A program made the position numbers and the translations under genes. The notes beneath the pieces are model-generated. The model saw nothing but the letters and a program-made list of their open reading frames with translations. It searched no databases and was not told the DNA's origin. 64,000 nucleotides of DNA, taken from NCBI RefSeq assembly GCF_000220395.1, contig NW_004086313.1:1-64000 (forward strand), written 5' to 3'. This DNA is from Ichthyophthirius multifiliis (Eukaryota; Ciliophora; Oligohymenophorea; Hymenostomatida). Below, one piece after another: positions 52,174 to 64,000 of this stretch. Every line of letters begins with the position of its first letter. Position 1 is the first letter of the stretch.

Positions 52174-53899
52174 TACTCGATATTTCATAGTGATAAATCA
52201 TGCAAATGTTTTCCAAAAACTCATTTTAGTCTTTATTATAATTATATAAAGCTAATGCACTCATCATAGGCGCATTTACATAATTAATTAGATTATAAAA
52301 TATTTCTAAAATATCAACATTAAACTCTTTTAATTAATATTTAAACTATTTGACTATTGCTTTCAATTATTCTCTTTCTTCTAAGCTTGGACTAGTATAT
52401 TTTTAAATATAATAAAACTATTCTTTTTTAATTCTTTATATATATATTTAAAATAAAAATAGTATTTATTAAGAAATTATATATTGAAAAACCAGTTGAT
52501 ATATCGTTTGCATAATTTTAAATTTACTCAATAAATTAATCAAATTCAATTTATTAATTATCATATTAGTCTGCTATTTCTAAAATTTTAACACTTCCTT
52601 TTATTATTACTTTCTCTAAATCCACTTTTTAGTGATTTCTTATATATCTTCTATAAGCATAAATTATAAATAATTAATTTAATACATTCTTATTTATTTT
52701 TTATATTTCATATTTATTAAGATTAAATTTCATTATTGATATTTTTTCGACTAAAAGTAAATTTTCAAGATACTCATACTTATTTTCTATTTATAATAAT
52801 TAATAAATTAAATTTTTTAATTTTATATATATATACTATTGATTTAGAATGCTTCAAATGCAGCCAAAATAGAAACATCTTCTTACAAAAACAGGTATTA
52901 TTATACAGAAAAGTTTTATTTATTATCAAGATTAATTAATGTGTTTAAAAAACTATTATATTTTTAGATTTTTTTATTTACAAAATATTGAGAAGGAACT
53001 ATACTTCTTTTTATATTTTATATTGATAAAATTTCTTATTTGACTTTGTTTATATCTCTGTTTTTTTCATAAGATTAAATTATTTTAATTATTTAATAAT
53101 CATACTTTTAATTATTATAAAATATTTTATTATTATTTATGTAAAAAAAATAGTTACCACTGAATATAGAAGAGTTACGTTTTCTTAAGTTTTCTTATGT
53201 GTTTAATTGGCTAAAAGATTCATTATTTCATCGAAAATTTTATCATATTCACTATAAAATTACTAATTATAAAATTCTATTAATTCATTTAGTAAAATTT
53301 CATTTAAATCATTTTCTTAGATTTATAATCCTACGTTTTCTATTTATTATAAATTTAAGTTCCAAATTTTAACTACACTATCGTAATTATCTTTAATATA
53401 ATCTTTTTTTTCAGGAGAATTTTTTAAACTTTAAACTAATTTTCCTTTTTTTTTTTGTTTAATTAAATTATTTTATTTTATTTATATTATTTATTATATA
53501 TAAAAAAAAAATACTTTTATTCAAAGGAGAAAATTAAGAAAATGTATTTATATATAGATTTGTTCTCATTTTTTTTTAATTATATTTTTTTTTTTGCTTA
53601 ATTTAATCTAATTACTTTTTCTCATCTTCATTTTCATCTTAAACAACTTAATTTAAAACTTATTATAAATTCTATAAAGAAAGCTAACCAAGGCTAGGAG
53701 ATGAACTATCAAAATTAACTTCTTATATTTTTTTCTTTTATTATTATAAAATAATAGTATTAAATTAATTTTAAAAAGACTCATCATCAGTTTCATCTAT
53801 TTTATTTTTATTTTCCTTATTTTATTAAAGAGCTTATTTTAAATCTTAAATAAATTAATAAAGATCGCATTATTCTCTAAATTACTATTTTTGTTTGTT

Positions 53900-53937
<38 letters not shown>

Positions 53938-54912
53938 TTTAATTTTTTTTATATTAACCTAATAAATTGCAAAAAATTATGAAGTTTTTATATTTTTATA
54001 TTATTATATAGTATTAATTTCTTCTTAATTAAATTATTTTTTAAGTTATTCTTTTAACAAATTAATTGAAATCAATTTTAAAGGTTTTACTATCTTTAAA
54101 ATTTTAAATAAATATTAATTAAATTTATCGGAGTAATAAAAATTTTATCTACCTATTAGAAATTCTGTGATTCGCATAATTATTTTTAAATTTCTTCAAA
54201 AATTTAATTAATATCTTCATTATCATGTTTTAAATAATGAAGAATTATACCTTTTTATAAAAATAAATAAAAAAAAAATAGTTTTATATTTTTAAACCAT
54301 ATTATTCTGGTTCAAATAATTCTATGTTATCATCCATAAAATCTAAAGGATTTAAATATTAAAATGTCTATTGATTTATTTAAATTTATTTGGAATTGCT
54401 ATTTTTAGAACTAATTAAATTATTATGATCTTATAAATTAATTGCATTCACTATAGAATTGTTGTCTTCTTTATAATTACTATTCTATTTACTTGAGTTT
54501 AGATTTAAAAATTTAATTTAATCATTTGATATATTTATTTAATCTTTTTAAACTAAATTATTATCCATTTTATTAAAATTTTAAACAAAATTATTTTCTT
54601 AAATTAATTAATGACTTTAATTTTATTAAGATATTTTCTTTAAACTGCCAATAAGATCAGATTCATTTCTATCATCAGAAAAAATTGCTAATAATTATTA
54701 ATTATTATTTTAAGCTAAAGAATGTAAAATTTATGCTTCATTTTAAGTTAAAAGTTATTGAAATTATAAAGATTATATTTTTTGTATTATGGCTTATAAA
54801 CTAGGAAAAGGACTATTTGGTCGTTCTAGATAATTTTGAATACTAATATATTTTTTAAGTCTTTCTCTTTAATTAATATATTTTTTTTTTATTAAAAAAA
54901 GAAAAAAGAAAA

Positions 54913-54982
<70 letters not shown>

Positions 54983-56325
54983 TAAATAATTTTACATTAA
55001 TATTTTTTTGGAATATTTTTATGAGAGGAAGTCTTCTATAATTTATATTAAATCTTAATTTTCTTTAAGTATTTATTTTTTTATCTCTGAAAGTTATACA
55101 ATATTTAATAGATTATTATTCTCTAAATCAATAACTGCATTTATTATTTATTCTTATGTACTATAAATATATATATACATATTTATATATTTTTATTATT
55201 ATTAGTAATTTTTTTTTTTTTAAAAAACAAAAATATTATTTATTTTTTAATACAAAACATTTTTATTTTGTCCAAATACAGATGTTGAATTTCTTTTTTT
55301 CTTGATAAAGCATTATTAGAATTCTTTTATATTTTGAATATTTATTATTAAGATTAACTTAAGATATATTATTTAAAATTATCTTCGTTAAATTAACTAT
55401 AAACACCGAAAAATTTCTTCATAAAAGTTTCATATTCTTCTAATATTTTACATTTAAAATAAAGATATTCATAAGCATCAAGCTATATTTAATTAAGAAT
55501 ATCAATAAGCTCTTTTTTAGTAGGATATTAGTTATTTTTAACAAACTTAATAATTATTTTCAATATCGCATCTAAATCATTTTCTAATGAAACTTCTATT
55601 AATTTTTAATTTTATTTATAAATACTTAGACTAGGAGAAATACAAAATTAGTCCGAAAACTCTGATTCAACAAAACAAACATAAAAATCATTTATTTATT
55701 TATAAGAATTAGAAATTTCATTTATTTTTTTGACTAAATTATAAGTTTGTTCTTCAATAAATGCAATAAAAGTATAACCATTCAAATCTTAGTTAAAATC
55801 AAGATTTTTCCAAACTTAAATATTTCCAAGAATTGTAATGTTATTTAGGAATTTTTCACTTCTAGGAGAAATATAATTATTTTGAAGTAAATTATTACTA
55901 TGATATACTATTCTTTAATTGTTTAAAGTATTTGAATCGAATAAAATTTTATATTAATTTTAAGGTGATTTTAATGATGTTACATGAGTATAATTATTTT
56001 AATCAATAAATTTATTTATAGATTCTGTTTAATCTATTATTATTGTGTATATTTCATCTTTTCTTAATATTTTTTAATCGATAAAACAATTTATGCTATA
56101 AAAATTATCTAATTTTTTTTTTTTTTTGAAATTAAGAAATATATTTTGCTTTTATTTTATGAAATATTTTTAATTATTACCTTTTGTATCTTTAAAACCT
56201 AATAAATTTCCTTTTATTTAAAATGCTCTATGTACTAAGTACCTTAAATCAGTATCAGTAAATTTATCTAGTAATATTATTTTTTTAATTTTTTATTTAA
56301 AACGTAATTATATCTAATTATTCAT
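51826..56325 (-). CDS. large unknown protein with repeated SPSL-type helical modules
   Basis: Minus-strand gene from ATG 56325-56323 to TGA 51828-51826, about 4.5 kb with at least eight introns. Those placed include 51985-52025, 52085-52176, one in 53905-53960 and one in 54920-55010; two junctions, near 52440-52500 and 54090-54130, remain unresolved. The N-terminus is a compact domain (RFKQKIKKIILLDKFTDTDL, then FCFIDQK-like strands) that could be PB1- or ubiquitin-like. The rest repeats a helical module with a Ser-Pro start: ISPSLSIYKQNQKLIEV, SPFPSLQAIIQKIQSLQF, SSPSLGQLSLQNLQQVL and TSPSLEEREQLKAIVKQF, each followed by about 60 helical residues. Linkers are N/Q-rich. I do not know this family. 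Composition, continuity and consistent intron phases support a real gene; function is unknown. Confidence 0.55.
52128..52168. repeat. (TA)n microsatellite inside an intron
   Basis: TA tract within intron 52085-52176 of the large unknown gene. Confidence 0.85.
53904..53932. repeat. (TA)n microsatellite inside an intron
   Basis: TA tract within an intron of the large unknown gene. Confidence 0.8.
54918..54981. repeat. (TA)n microsatellite inside an intron
   Basis: TA tract, broken once, within the intron that joins KKILI to ERLKKYISIQNYL in the large unknown gene. Confidence 0.85.
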
Positions 56326-57628
56326 TTTTTATTTTATTTTATTTCGATATTAATTAATATATATAGAAAATAATTAAATTTTTTGAAAATATTAATTAAA
56401 GAAAAAAATTTAAATATATTTTATAAAATTTTAATTTATATAATTAATATTCTTTTTATTTTAATATAATTTAAAACTTTTTCTTTAACAAGTACATATT
56501 TTAAAATTAAATTTTAATATTAAATCAAGTTAATTTAATTGAATTTTAATCACAAAATAAAAATTGAGATTTATTTAAATTATTAAAAAAAATAATAATT
56601 ATTTAATCCAAATAAATTATAATAATAATTTTAAAGTAGTTAACTTTTTATAATATATAAATATATCTAAATATTTAAGACTATAATTTGTCTTTTAAAA
56701 ATGATGTAAACATCATTATATTAAAATACAATAAATTTAATATTTAATATAATATTGAAAATAAATTTTTAATTAAAACAAAAGTTTTTTAAAAAACTAT
56801 TATATCAATATATTAAATAATATTATTTAAAATATTATATTAATACATTTATTATTTAAATTTCTTTAAATTTAATTATTATTAAAAATATTATACTATT
56901 ATTTAATTATTTTTTTATTATTTAAAAATTTATAATGATTTTTAATTTATTTCAATTAGAATTTATTCGTATTGTCTTTTATTTGTTCAATATTTATATT
57001 TAAAAAACTAATTAAAAAATTATTATCTATTTTTTTCTCGCATTTATATTTTTTAGATTGAGTTTTTAATTAAAATTTAGAAATAAATTTAGAAGATATG
57101 CTAATAATATTTTTATATTTTTAATAATTTTTTATATTTATTTATTATAAAAATTTGTATTTTATAAAAAACTTAATTTTAAAATAATATTTGAATTTAA
57201 AATATAAATTTGACAATATTTTATTTATATAAAGCCAATTTTTTTTTTACATAATTAATTTTATATTCAATTTCGCATTTTAGCAAATTATATACGTCAC
57301 TTATAATATAATTACTAAAAATTAAATTAAAATATTAACCTTTATAATTATTTATATAAAAAATTAATAATTTAAGAGTATATAATTTATATTTCCAAAA
57401 AAAATAAAAAAATTCAAAGAGAAAAATTACATATATTTAATGACAAAGTATAGAGAATTTTCTAAATTATTATTTTGTTTGTATGTTTAAATATTTTGAT
57501 TTTTAATTTTTCTAAAAAGAAATCATATCTATTAAAGCAAAAAGATATAAATTAATTAAAATAAATAAGCAATTAATTAAATAAAAAACTAAATTAAAAT
57601 ATAAAATTAAAAAAAAAAATAATTAAAA
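56326..57628. other. intergenic region between divergent genes
   Basis: About 1.3 kb of A/T sequence with no coding frame. It must hold the promoters of the large unknown gene (minus) and the carrier gene (plus). Confidence 0.5.
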
Positions 57629-59076
57629 ATGTAATAAAAAGAATACACATTTGAATGGGAAATAAGAGAACAAGATATACCATATTCAAAACATATGATA
57701 GGTATTTAATTTAAAAAGCTTATAAAATTATATTATATATAAACAAAAAAAATAAAAATGAATAACTTTTTTTGTAATTTTTTTGTTTTAAATTTATAGC
57801 TGGATGTGTTGCAGGAATGATTGAACATTCAACAATGTTTCCATTTGATAATATAAAAGTATAAAATCCAAAAAAAAAAAAAAATATATAAATGTAATTG
57901 ATAATTAATAATTAATAATTGATAAATTAAAGCGTTGATTATAAATATTCAAAAAAAAAAAAGACTCATGTATAAGTTTCTAATAATATGGGGTTTTTTT
58001 AAATTATAAAAAAATTGTACAATGAAGGAGGAATAAAAGCATTTTATAGAGGAATTGGACTTATAGCATGTGGTTCAATGCCTGCTCATGCTGCTTACTT
58101 TTCAATTTATGAGTTCTCTAGATTTAAATTAGGAATAAATGATGAATAACATCATCCATATTTATATGCAGTAACAGGAGCTTCTGCAGTATTTTTACAT
58201 GATTTAATATTAACACCTATTGATGGTAATTAAATATAATTTTTTTTATAAAAAAAAAAAAAAAATTTTTAGTATTGAAATAAAGAAAATAAATAACTAA
58301 TTAACCAATATAATTAATGCTTAAAAATATAATTTAAAAAGAAGGAATTATATCACTAGTAAGAAGTTTTCCGGTAACATATGTAATCTTTTGTTTTTGT
58401 TTTTTTGTTTTTTTTTACATATATTAATTTTATAATATTAAGATGATGAATGTTCCTTTGGCGGCAATTTTAGTTTCAACTAATGAAAGTTTAAAACTTT
58501 AAATAAATTAATAAAGTCATAATTTTTTTACTTATTTTACATGTGCAGGAATTGCAGGTTTTTTTTTGTTTTGTTTATAAAAAAATTATATATAGATATA
58601 TATTTTTTTTCTTTTTTTTTTATTCTTTTTTTTTTCTTTTTTTTTTCTTTTTTTTTCTTTTTTTTTTCTTAAATATAAAATTTATATATATAGGTGGTAT
58701 AGCAGCTACTTTAACTACTCCTTTAGATGTAATTAAAACTAAACTTTAGACTTAAGATTGTTATGAAAGAATTAGTTGCAATAAATGTGAAGCTATTCCA
58801 AATATATAAAATAAAAATAGAATATTAGGTTAAAAAAATCAAAGTGTGTATAATTTTGCAAAAAAATAATTCGAAGCTGTTACAAATGAATGCAAAAATG
58901 TTAAATATAACTCATTTTTATAATCACTTAAATTAGTTTGGTAAAATGAAGGATTTAATGGGCTTTTTAGAGGATTTGGATCACGTATTATTATTATTGC
59001 ACCTTCTTCTGCTATTTCTTGGGCTAGTTATGAAATGATGAAAAAAGTAATTATTAAGAATAATAAGAATTTTTGA
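57629..59076 (+). CDS. mitochondrial carrier, mitoferrin (Mrs3/4)-like
   Basis: Plus-strand gene, ATG 57629 to TGA 59074-59076, introns 57702-57799, 57859-57963, 58226-58272, 58374-58442 and 58558-58693; exons total 993 nt (330 aa). All three mitochondrial-carrier signatures are present: MFPFDNIK, LTPIDVLK and TTPLDVIK. Mitoferrin-like marks are AGMIEHSTMFP in repeat one, MPAHAAYFSIYE, MNVPLAAI and PSSAISWASYE. Six transmembrane helices are expected in the mitochondrial inner membrane, with import of ferrous iron for heme and Fe-S cluster synthesis as the family role. A Cys-containing insert (CYERISCNKCEAIPN) follows the third signature and is not usual in the family. The intron phases all fit. 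Confidence 0.88.
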
Positions 59077-59471
59077 ATATATTAATATAATTATTTATAT
59101 TTTTTTCTTTTATATTATTATTATAAAAAATATTATTGTTATTATTATTATTATTTAATAAATAAAGACAATATATATTTAAATTAATTTATGTATAAAT
59201 AATATTTTTAGTTTTTTTTTTTTTTTTTCTTCTTTATTTTTTAAATTTTTTTTATTATATTTATTCAATATATACTAGAAAATAAATCGTTAAGAAAAAA
59301 AATTAAAAGAAAAATCTTTTTAAAATTTCACTTTTTTTTTTTTGTTAATATATATATATTAATTTAAAAATATATATATATATTTATTAAAAATAAAGAA
59401 TTAATATTAAAATATATATTAAATTCTTTTAAACAAAAAAAATATATATTTTTATAAAAAAAAAAAAAAAA
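59077..59471. other. intergenic spacer
   Basis: About 395 bases of A/T sequence with T runs near 59213-59228 and an A run right before the kinase ATG; contains the kinase promoter. No other feature. Confidence 0.5.
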
Positions 59472-60973
59472 ATGACATAAGAAATAGATGATTTTGAAAT
59501 AATAAAATAATTAGGAGAAGGTTCATTTGGAAATGTATACTAAGTTTTAAGAAAAAGTGATTAAAAAAATTATGCAATGAAAAAAGTAAAAATGTAGTTT
59601 TTATCTACAAAAGAAAAAGAAAATGCATTAAATGAAGTAAGAATTTTAGCTTCTTTAAAAAATGAGAATATTATAAGTTATAAACATGCATTTTTTGATT
59701 GTAAATCTTAAAGCTTATGTATAATTATGGAATATGCATAAAAGGGTGATATTTATAATTTAATTAATAAAATGAAAAAATCGAAGGAATTTTTTTCAGA
59801 AAAAACTATATGGAAGTTCGCTGCCGATATGCTTAAAGGTTTAAAATGTTTGCATGATAAAAAAATACTACATAGAGATATGAAATGCGCTAATATCTTT
59901 ATTTCGGAAAATTCAGCTCTTAAATTAGGTGATATGAATGTCTCTAAAGTTAATAAAAGAGGAGATTTTGCATATACATAGACTGGAACTCCATATTATA
60001 CTTCACCTGAGGTTTGGTAAAATAGGCCTTACGATTATAAGTCAGATGTATGGTCTTTTGGATGTGTGTTATATGAAATTATTACATTAAATCCACCTTT
60101 TACAGCGAAATCTATGGAAGAATTATATAAAAAAGTAACTAAAGGTGTATTTAAATCTATAAACACGGATCTATATAGCTCTGATTTGTAAAAATTTATT
60201 TCTTAATGCCTTATTACTAATCCTAAATAAAGAGCCTCTGTGGAATAACTAATATAAAATAAAAATATTGTAGAATTTTTAAACTAATAATATTTAGATG
60301 AATAAAAATAAGGAAATAATTGTAATTAACTTTTAGAAACAATTAAATTGCCTTTAAATGTAAATATGAATATATTAAATACAAGATTACCAAAAAAAGC
60401 TTTTTAAATAGATGAGATAGAATAAAATGAAAATTCTTATTTAGTTTTAAATAAAAAAGAAATATTTCAGTTATGGAAAGTTTTAATAGTAATAATATAA
60501 TAAATAATAATAATAATAATAATTCATATATTTATAGAAATGAAAATAAAAAAAATAAATATAATAATAATTATAATAATAATAATAATAATAATTATAA
60601 TAATAATAGCAATAATAATAATAATAATAACAATAATATAATCTTTTCAGTTAAAGAAAATTCTATTATAAATAGAAATTAGAGTAATATAGAAATTAAA
60701 AATAAAAATTATTTGCCTTATATTGCTTAGAAAAACTCCGAGAGATATATTGAGCCTATTATTACTGTTATTTAATAGAAAGATTATGGTATTAATTAAA
60801 ATAATATTTTTTAGAAAAATGGATTAGATATTATTTAGAATAAAAATTTTGTTAATAAGGAAAATGAATTTGAAAAAAAATTTTAGAATAATAGAAAACT
60901 ACTTAAAAAAATTATTATTGTAAAAGAAAGTCCGGTATAGTAAAAAAGATATTTAGTAAATAAAATATATTGA
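59472..60973 (+). CDS. NEK-like serine/threonine kinase with poly-Asn tail
   Basis: The kinase domain is one open frame from ATG 59472: glycine loop LGEGSFGNVY, ATP lysine in YAMKK (Lys37), catalytic loop LHRDMKCANIF (Asp136), magnesium motif GDMN (Asp154) instead of DFG, activation segment TQTGTPYYTSPEVW and SDVWSFGCVLYE. The order and the PYYTSPEVW motif fit NIMA-related kinases, which act in cilia and the cell cycle. After about residue 320 the frame seems to change near 60431-60473. The downstream frame encodes poly-Asn from AAT repeats, then IIIVKESPVQQKRY and TGA 60971-60973. I found no intron of the right phase for this change; a frameshift, assembly error or unusual intron is possible. 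Confidence 0.85.
60494..60637. repeat. (AAT)n trinucleotide repeat, poly-Asn coding
   Basis: Several blocks of AAT units with a few interruptions. In the frame that ends at 60973 they encode runs of Asn. Confidence 0.85.
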
Positions 60974-61366
60974 TTAAATAAAAATACTATAATATATATA
61001 ATAATTAATTATTTAAAAAAATAATTAAATGTATTATTTATTTTATTTATTATAGATATATTTTATTAAAAAAATCAATAAAATAATAATTATATATAAT
61101 TAAATAATAATAAAAATAATTATATAATTAAATAATTATATTATATATATATATATTTATATTTTCATATATATTTATATAAATTTATTTATATGTTTTT
61201 TATGAATATAAAATCATATTTTTAGTATTTAAAAAAAAATTATACAAATTTTTTTTTTATTTCTTTAGTTTTATTAATTATTTTTTTTAATTTAATTTTT
61301 TTTATTTGAATTAATAATATAATTAAGTTTTTAAAATCAATAAAGAAGATTTTCATTAAAAATAAT
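60974..61366. other. intergenic spacer
   Basis: About 390 bases of A/T sequence between two plus-strand genes. It contains a short AAT/TA tract near 61140-61156; no coding frame. Confidence 0.5.
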
Positions 61367-62779
61367 ATGTAATAACCTTAAAATAGGCAAAAATTAATTG
61401 TGTAGCCATAATAATAATAGCTTTAATATCCTTAATAGCAATTCAAATAAATATAATAACCTATATTAAATTCTTAAGTTAACTAATTGTAACCATATAC
61501 AATGATAAAATAATAAAATATAACATATAATAATGTTGGAAATAAGCCCAATTAAATTTTAATTCCTTCATATTAGTAATAAATTCCCCTTCAACAATAA
61601 ATACCTTTATAATAGTTACCAATATAATAATAGCAATAAAATTCTTATTAAATAAACTAACAAGGAATATTATAATAGTAAATTTTCTTTAATAACTAAT
61701 AACCATTATAAGTATTAGATTAGTAAAATTATCAAGGATAAACTAATAATGGAATTTAATAATAATATCATTTCATAAATACACTTTATTCGTAAACAAA
61801 TTCAACTTAAAATACATTGGGAAATTCAAGAATTATGTTGTAAGAGAATAAACTTGATGATATTGATAATAAATTAAGTGTGGAAAATGAAAAATTACAA
61901 TTATAATTTAAGCATTTAGAAAGTTTGGTTGAATCTTTTACCAATTTTGATAGAACAAAAAACGTTTTGGAATTAAAATAATATATTTAAAAAGTAATTT
62001 TTTTTTTTAATTTTTTGTTTATATAATTTAAAGAATTATTAATCTTTTAGAGACATTATTGATGAAATTTATGAAATTAAAATTAACTTAGAAAATGATA
62101 AAAATATGTAATAAATATTTATTTTTATTTTTAATAATTTCTTCTTTTTTAAAAAAAATAAATAAATAAAAAGGTTAGAAGATTTATATATATAATAAAA
62201 AGAATCACAATAATATGAAGAATAGTATTAAGGAACTATTTCTGGCCCTTTATTATCTTTGTAAAATTAAGAATTTTTAAAAAAATTAGAATATTTAAAT
62301 GATGAATAAACTAAATTATTAAAATAAATAGATGATCTTAATTTAAATAAAAACAATTAAGACTTCTATTATGCTGAAACTAAAGACTAGATGCTTTAAT
62401 AAATAAATAATTTAGAAGAAACATAAAGATAATTATAATAAGAAGTATTCTTTTATATTAATATATTTTTTTTCCTTTTAATTATTTTTATTTTAAAGGT
62501 CGAAAGCTTAATTATATAAAATTAAAAGCTTGTCGAATAATTAAGTAAAAAAGACTTTTTAAAGAATATGACTTCATGTGTAGAGAAGTAATTTATTTAT
62601 ATATAACTGAATTTTTTTAATCATTAATTATATTTTTTTAGCTAAAAGGGTTAACTACATAAAATCAAAAAGTAGAAGAATAAATTAAAATTAAAGAGGA
62701 AGAATTAAATAAACTTAAAGGAAAAATGGAAGTACCATTTCCTTAGTGTGGAATGGGTATTCCTATCCAAAGGATGTGA
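61367..62779 (+). CDS. glutamine-rich coiled-coil protein
   Basis: Plus-strand gene, ATG 61367 to TGA 62777-62779, introns 61994-62033, 62108-62173, 62445-62498 and 62580-62641; exons total 1,191 nt (396 aa). The first ~160 residues are dominated by Gln, nearly all encoded by TAA or TAG, with P, N and I between. The rest is coiled coil with regular heptads: LQLQFKHLESLVESF, DEIYEIKINLENDKN, LEYLNDEQTKLLKQIDDL, INNLEETQRQLQQEVESLI and QKVEEQIKIKEEELNKL. It ends CGMGIPIQRM. No enzyme motif or membrane span is seen. A structural or scaffold role is likely. The family is not recognised. Confidence 0.7.
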
Positions 62780-62900
62780 AAATGTTTATAATAGATATAA
62801 TAAATATATATATATATATTTTTTTTTAATAATAATTGAAAATAATAGTATTTTTTATATATATAAAAATATATCAAATGAAAACCAAATAATAATTAAT

Positions 62901-64000
62901 TCAATTTTTACTTAGAAATTATTTTTCTAGTCTTTTTATTTTTTATTCATAGGTTTCAATTTTTTTAATTTATTTATCAAGTTAATTAAAATTTTTTAAT
63001 TAATTTTAATTTTAAGAATTATTCTTTTCATTTTTAAAATCACTTAATTTATCCATTAGTCTATCTTAATTATTTTTATGAATTCTCTCTAAATCATTAA
63101 GTCGTTCTAAAATTCTTTATTTTTCTTTATGTCTTTCATTTTGTTTCTAAGTAATATTTTATTTTAACAAAAAATAAAATAAAAAAATACTTTAGCTTCA
63201 TTTTTAGTTTATTCAACATAACCCTTATCTATAGTAATATCATTTTGTTTTCCTCTTACCCTAATTGAAAGTTATGTTTTAAATTATTATTATTGTTATA
63301 GTTAATATTATTATTTTTAATTTTAAAGAATAACTTTTGCTGTTTTACCAAATGTACTATTTGAATTACGTGATAATATTTATGATGATTATTCTATTTA
63401 TTTAATATCTGCGTTACTAAATTCTGAATTTATTTTATTAATTAAATAACTCTATTATTAATCTTAATCAGCTTCTGTTTTATATTCAGATACGGTTTCT
63501 TAGTTTATGATATTTTATATTTATTAAATTCTTGAAATTTCAATTTTCATTTTTCGGTTTTCCTATATTAATTATTCAACTTCATTTATTGAAATATAGT
63601 TTTTTTTAAATCTTTCATTTTCTTCTTAAAGCTTTGCTAATCTTCCATGAATATCGAATGAACTTAACCCTTTTTTCTTTAAATTGAGTATATCTTTTAA
63701 ATAATTAACCTTTTATTTTATTTTATTTATTTTTTTTTAAAAAAAAGTGTAAAAAATCATTTAAAATTTATTTAATATACTTCTCTTTATAATTATTAAA
63801 CAATAATTTAATTCGAAGTATTTAATTAATTTGGTTTAACTTTCATAATAATCTTTTAATATTTTATAAAAAAAAAAAAAAATATAAGATAAAATAATTA
63901 CATTTTTAGCCCTATCAACAAATTTTAAAGTCGAAATTGTCTCTTCTATATTAATTAAAGATGGTGAAATATTTCCAATTACTATTGTTTTGCAATTTCC
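62901..64000 (-). CDS. kinesin, C-terminal part (gene continues beyond the window)
   Basis: Partial minus-strand gene, TGA 62903-62901, introns 63147-63190, 63710-63780 and 63853-63901. The window's right edge encodes the end of a kinesin motor domain: KTIVIGNISPSLINIEETISTLKFVDRAKN, which matches the family pattern (A)NISP....EETL.TL.(Y/F)..RA. The rest is stalk and tail: a neck-like KVKPNQLN segment, then coiled coil (LAKLQEENERFKKN, INEVEQLIQENRKMKIEISR), a Q-rich linker and a final coiled coil (RILERLNDLERIHK). The motor domain comes first in the protein, so this is an N-terminal-motor kinesin that moves along microtubules. It converges on the Q-rich gene with 121 bases between stops. The upstream part lies outside the window. 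Confidence 0.85.

Noticed and set aside
1-64000. Telomeric repeats, CRISPR arrays, transposons, viral genes
   Set aside because: No C4A2/G4T2 arrays, no spaced direct repeats, no transposase or capsid-type frames were seen on either strand.

Overview
The window looks like a gene-dense piece of a ciliate macronuclear genome. Base composition is extremely AT-rich. Almost every long reading frame appears only when TAA and TAG are read as glutamine and TGA is the only stop. The code, the composition and the short GT..AG introns fit an oligohymenophorean ciliate. Ichthyophthirius or a close relative of Tetrahymena is my inference from composition alone. I saw no C4A2/G4T2 telomeric repeat, so this is probably an internal segment. 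Standard-code open reading frames are almost all fragments or antisense shadows, so every gene below was assembled by hand with the ciliate code and GT..AG introns, mostly 29-107 nt (longest about 290 nt).

Layout. 0.7-16.7 kb, all minus strand: a coiled-coil/TPR protein, a ChAPs-like (Chs5-Arf1-binding) trafficking protein and a giant HECT ubiquitin ligase of about 3,287 residues with ten introns. 17.8-25.6 kb, plus strand: a HEAT/ARM-like protein, a doubtful membrane ORF, a cyclic-nucleotide-binding K+ channel and a small membrane-anchored protein. 25.6-27.9 kb is gene-free. 27.9-30.2 kb, minus: a Nup98-type nucleoporin. 31.8-34.3 kb, plus: a DNAI7/CASC1-like axonemal protein. 34.7-43.1 kb, minus: an ABCG half-transporter, a MORN protein, a Yippee protein and a ubiquitin-specific protease. 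44.3-45.4 kb, plus: a putative bZIP/PAS-like protein. 46.9-56.3 kb, minus: a TPR protein, an unresolved membrane or coiled-coil protein and a large unknown repeat protein. 57.6-62.8 kb, plus: a mitoferrin-like carrier, a NEK-like kinase and a Q-rich coiled-coil protein. 62.9-64.0 kb, minus: the C-terminal part of a kinesin that runs off the right edge.

The genes are ordinary eukaryotic housekeeping and ciliary functions (ubiquitin pathway, membrane traffic, ion transport, nuclear pore, cilium and motor proteins) and do not form an operon. For most genes the exon sum is an exact multiple of three, which is the main internal check on the models. Intergenic DNA is nearly pure A/T with (TA)n tracts. 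No rRNA, confident tRNA, CRISPR, transposon or virus was seen.
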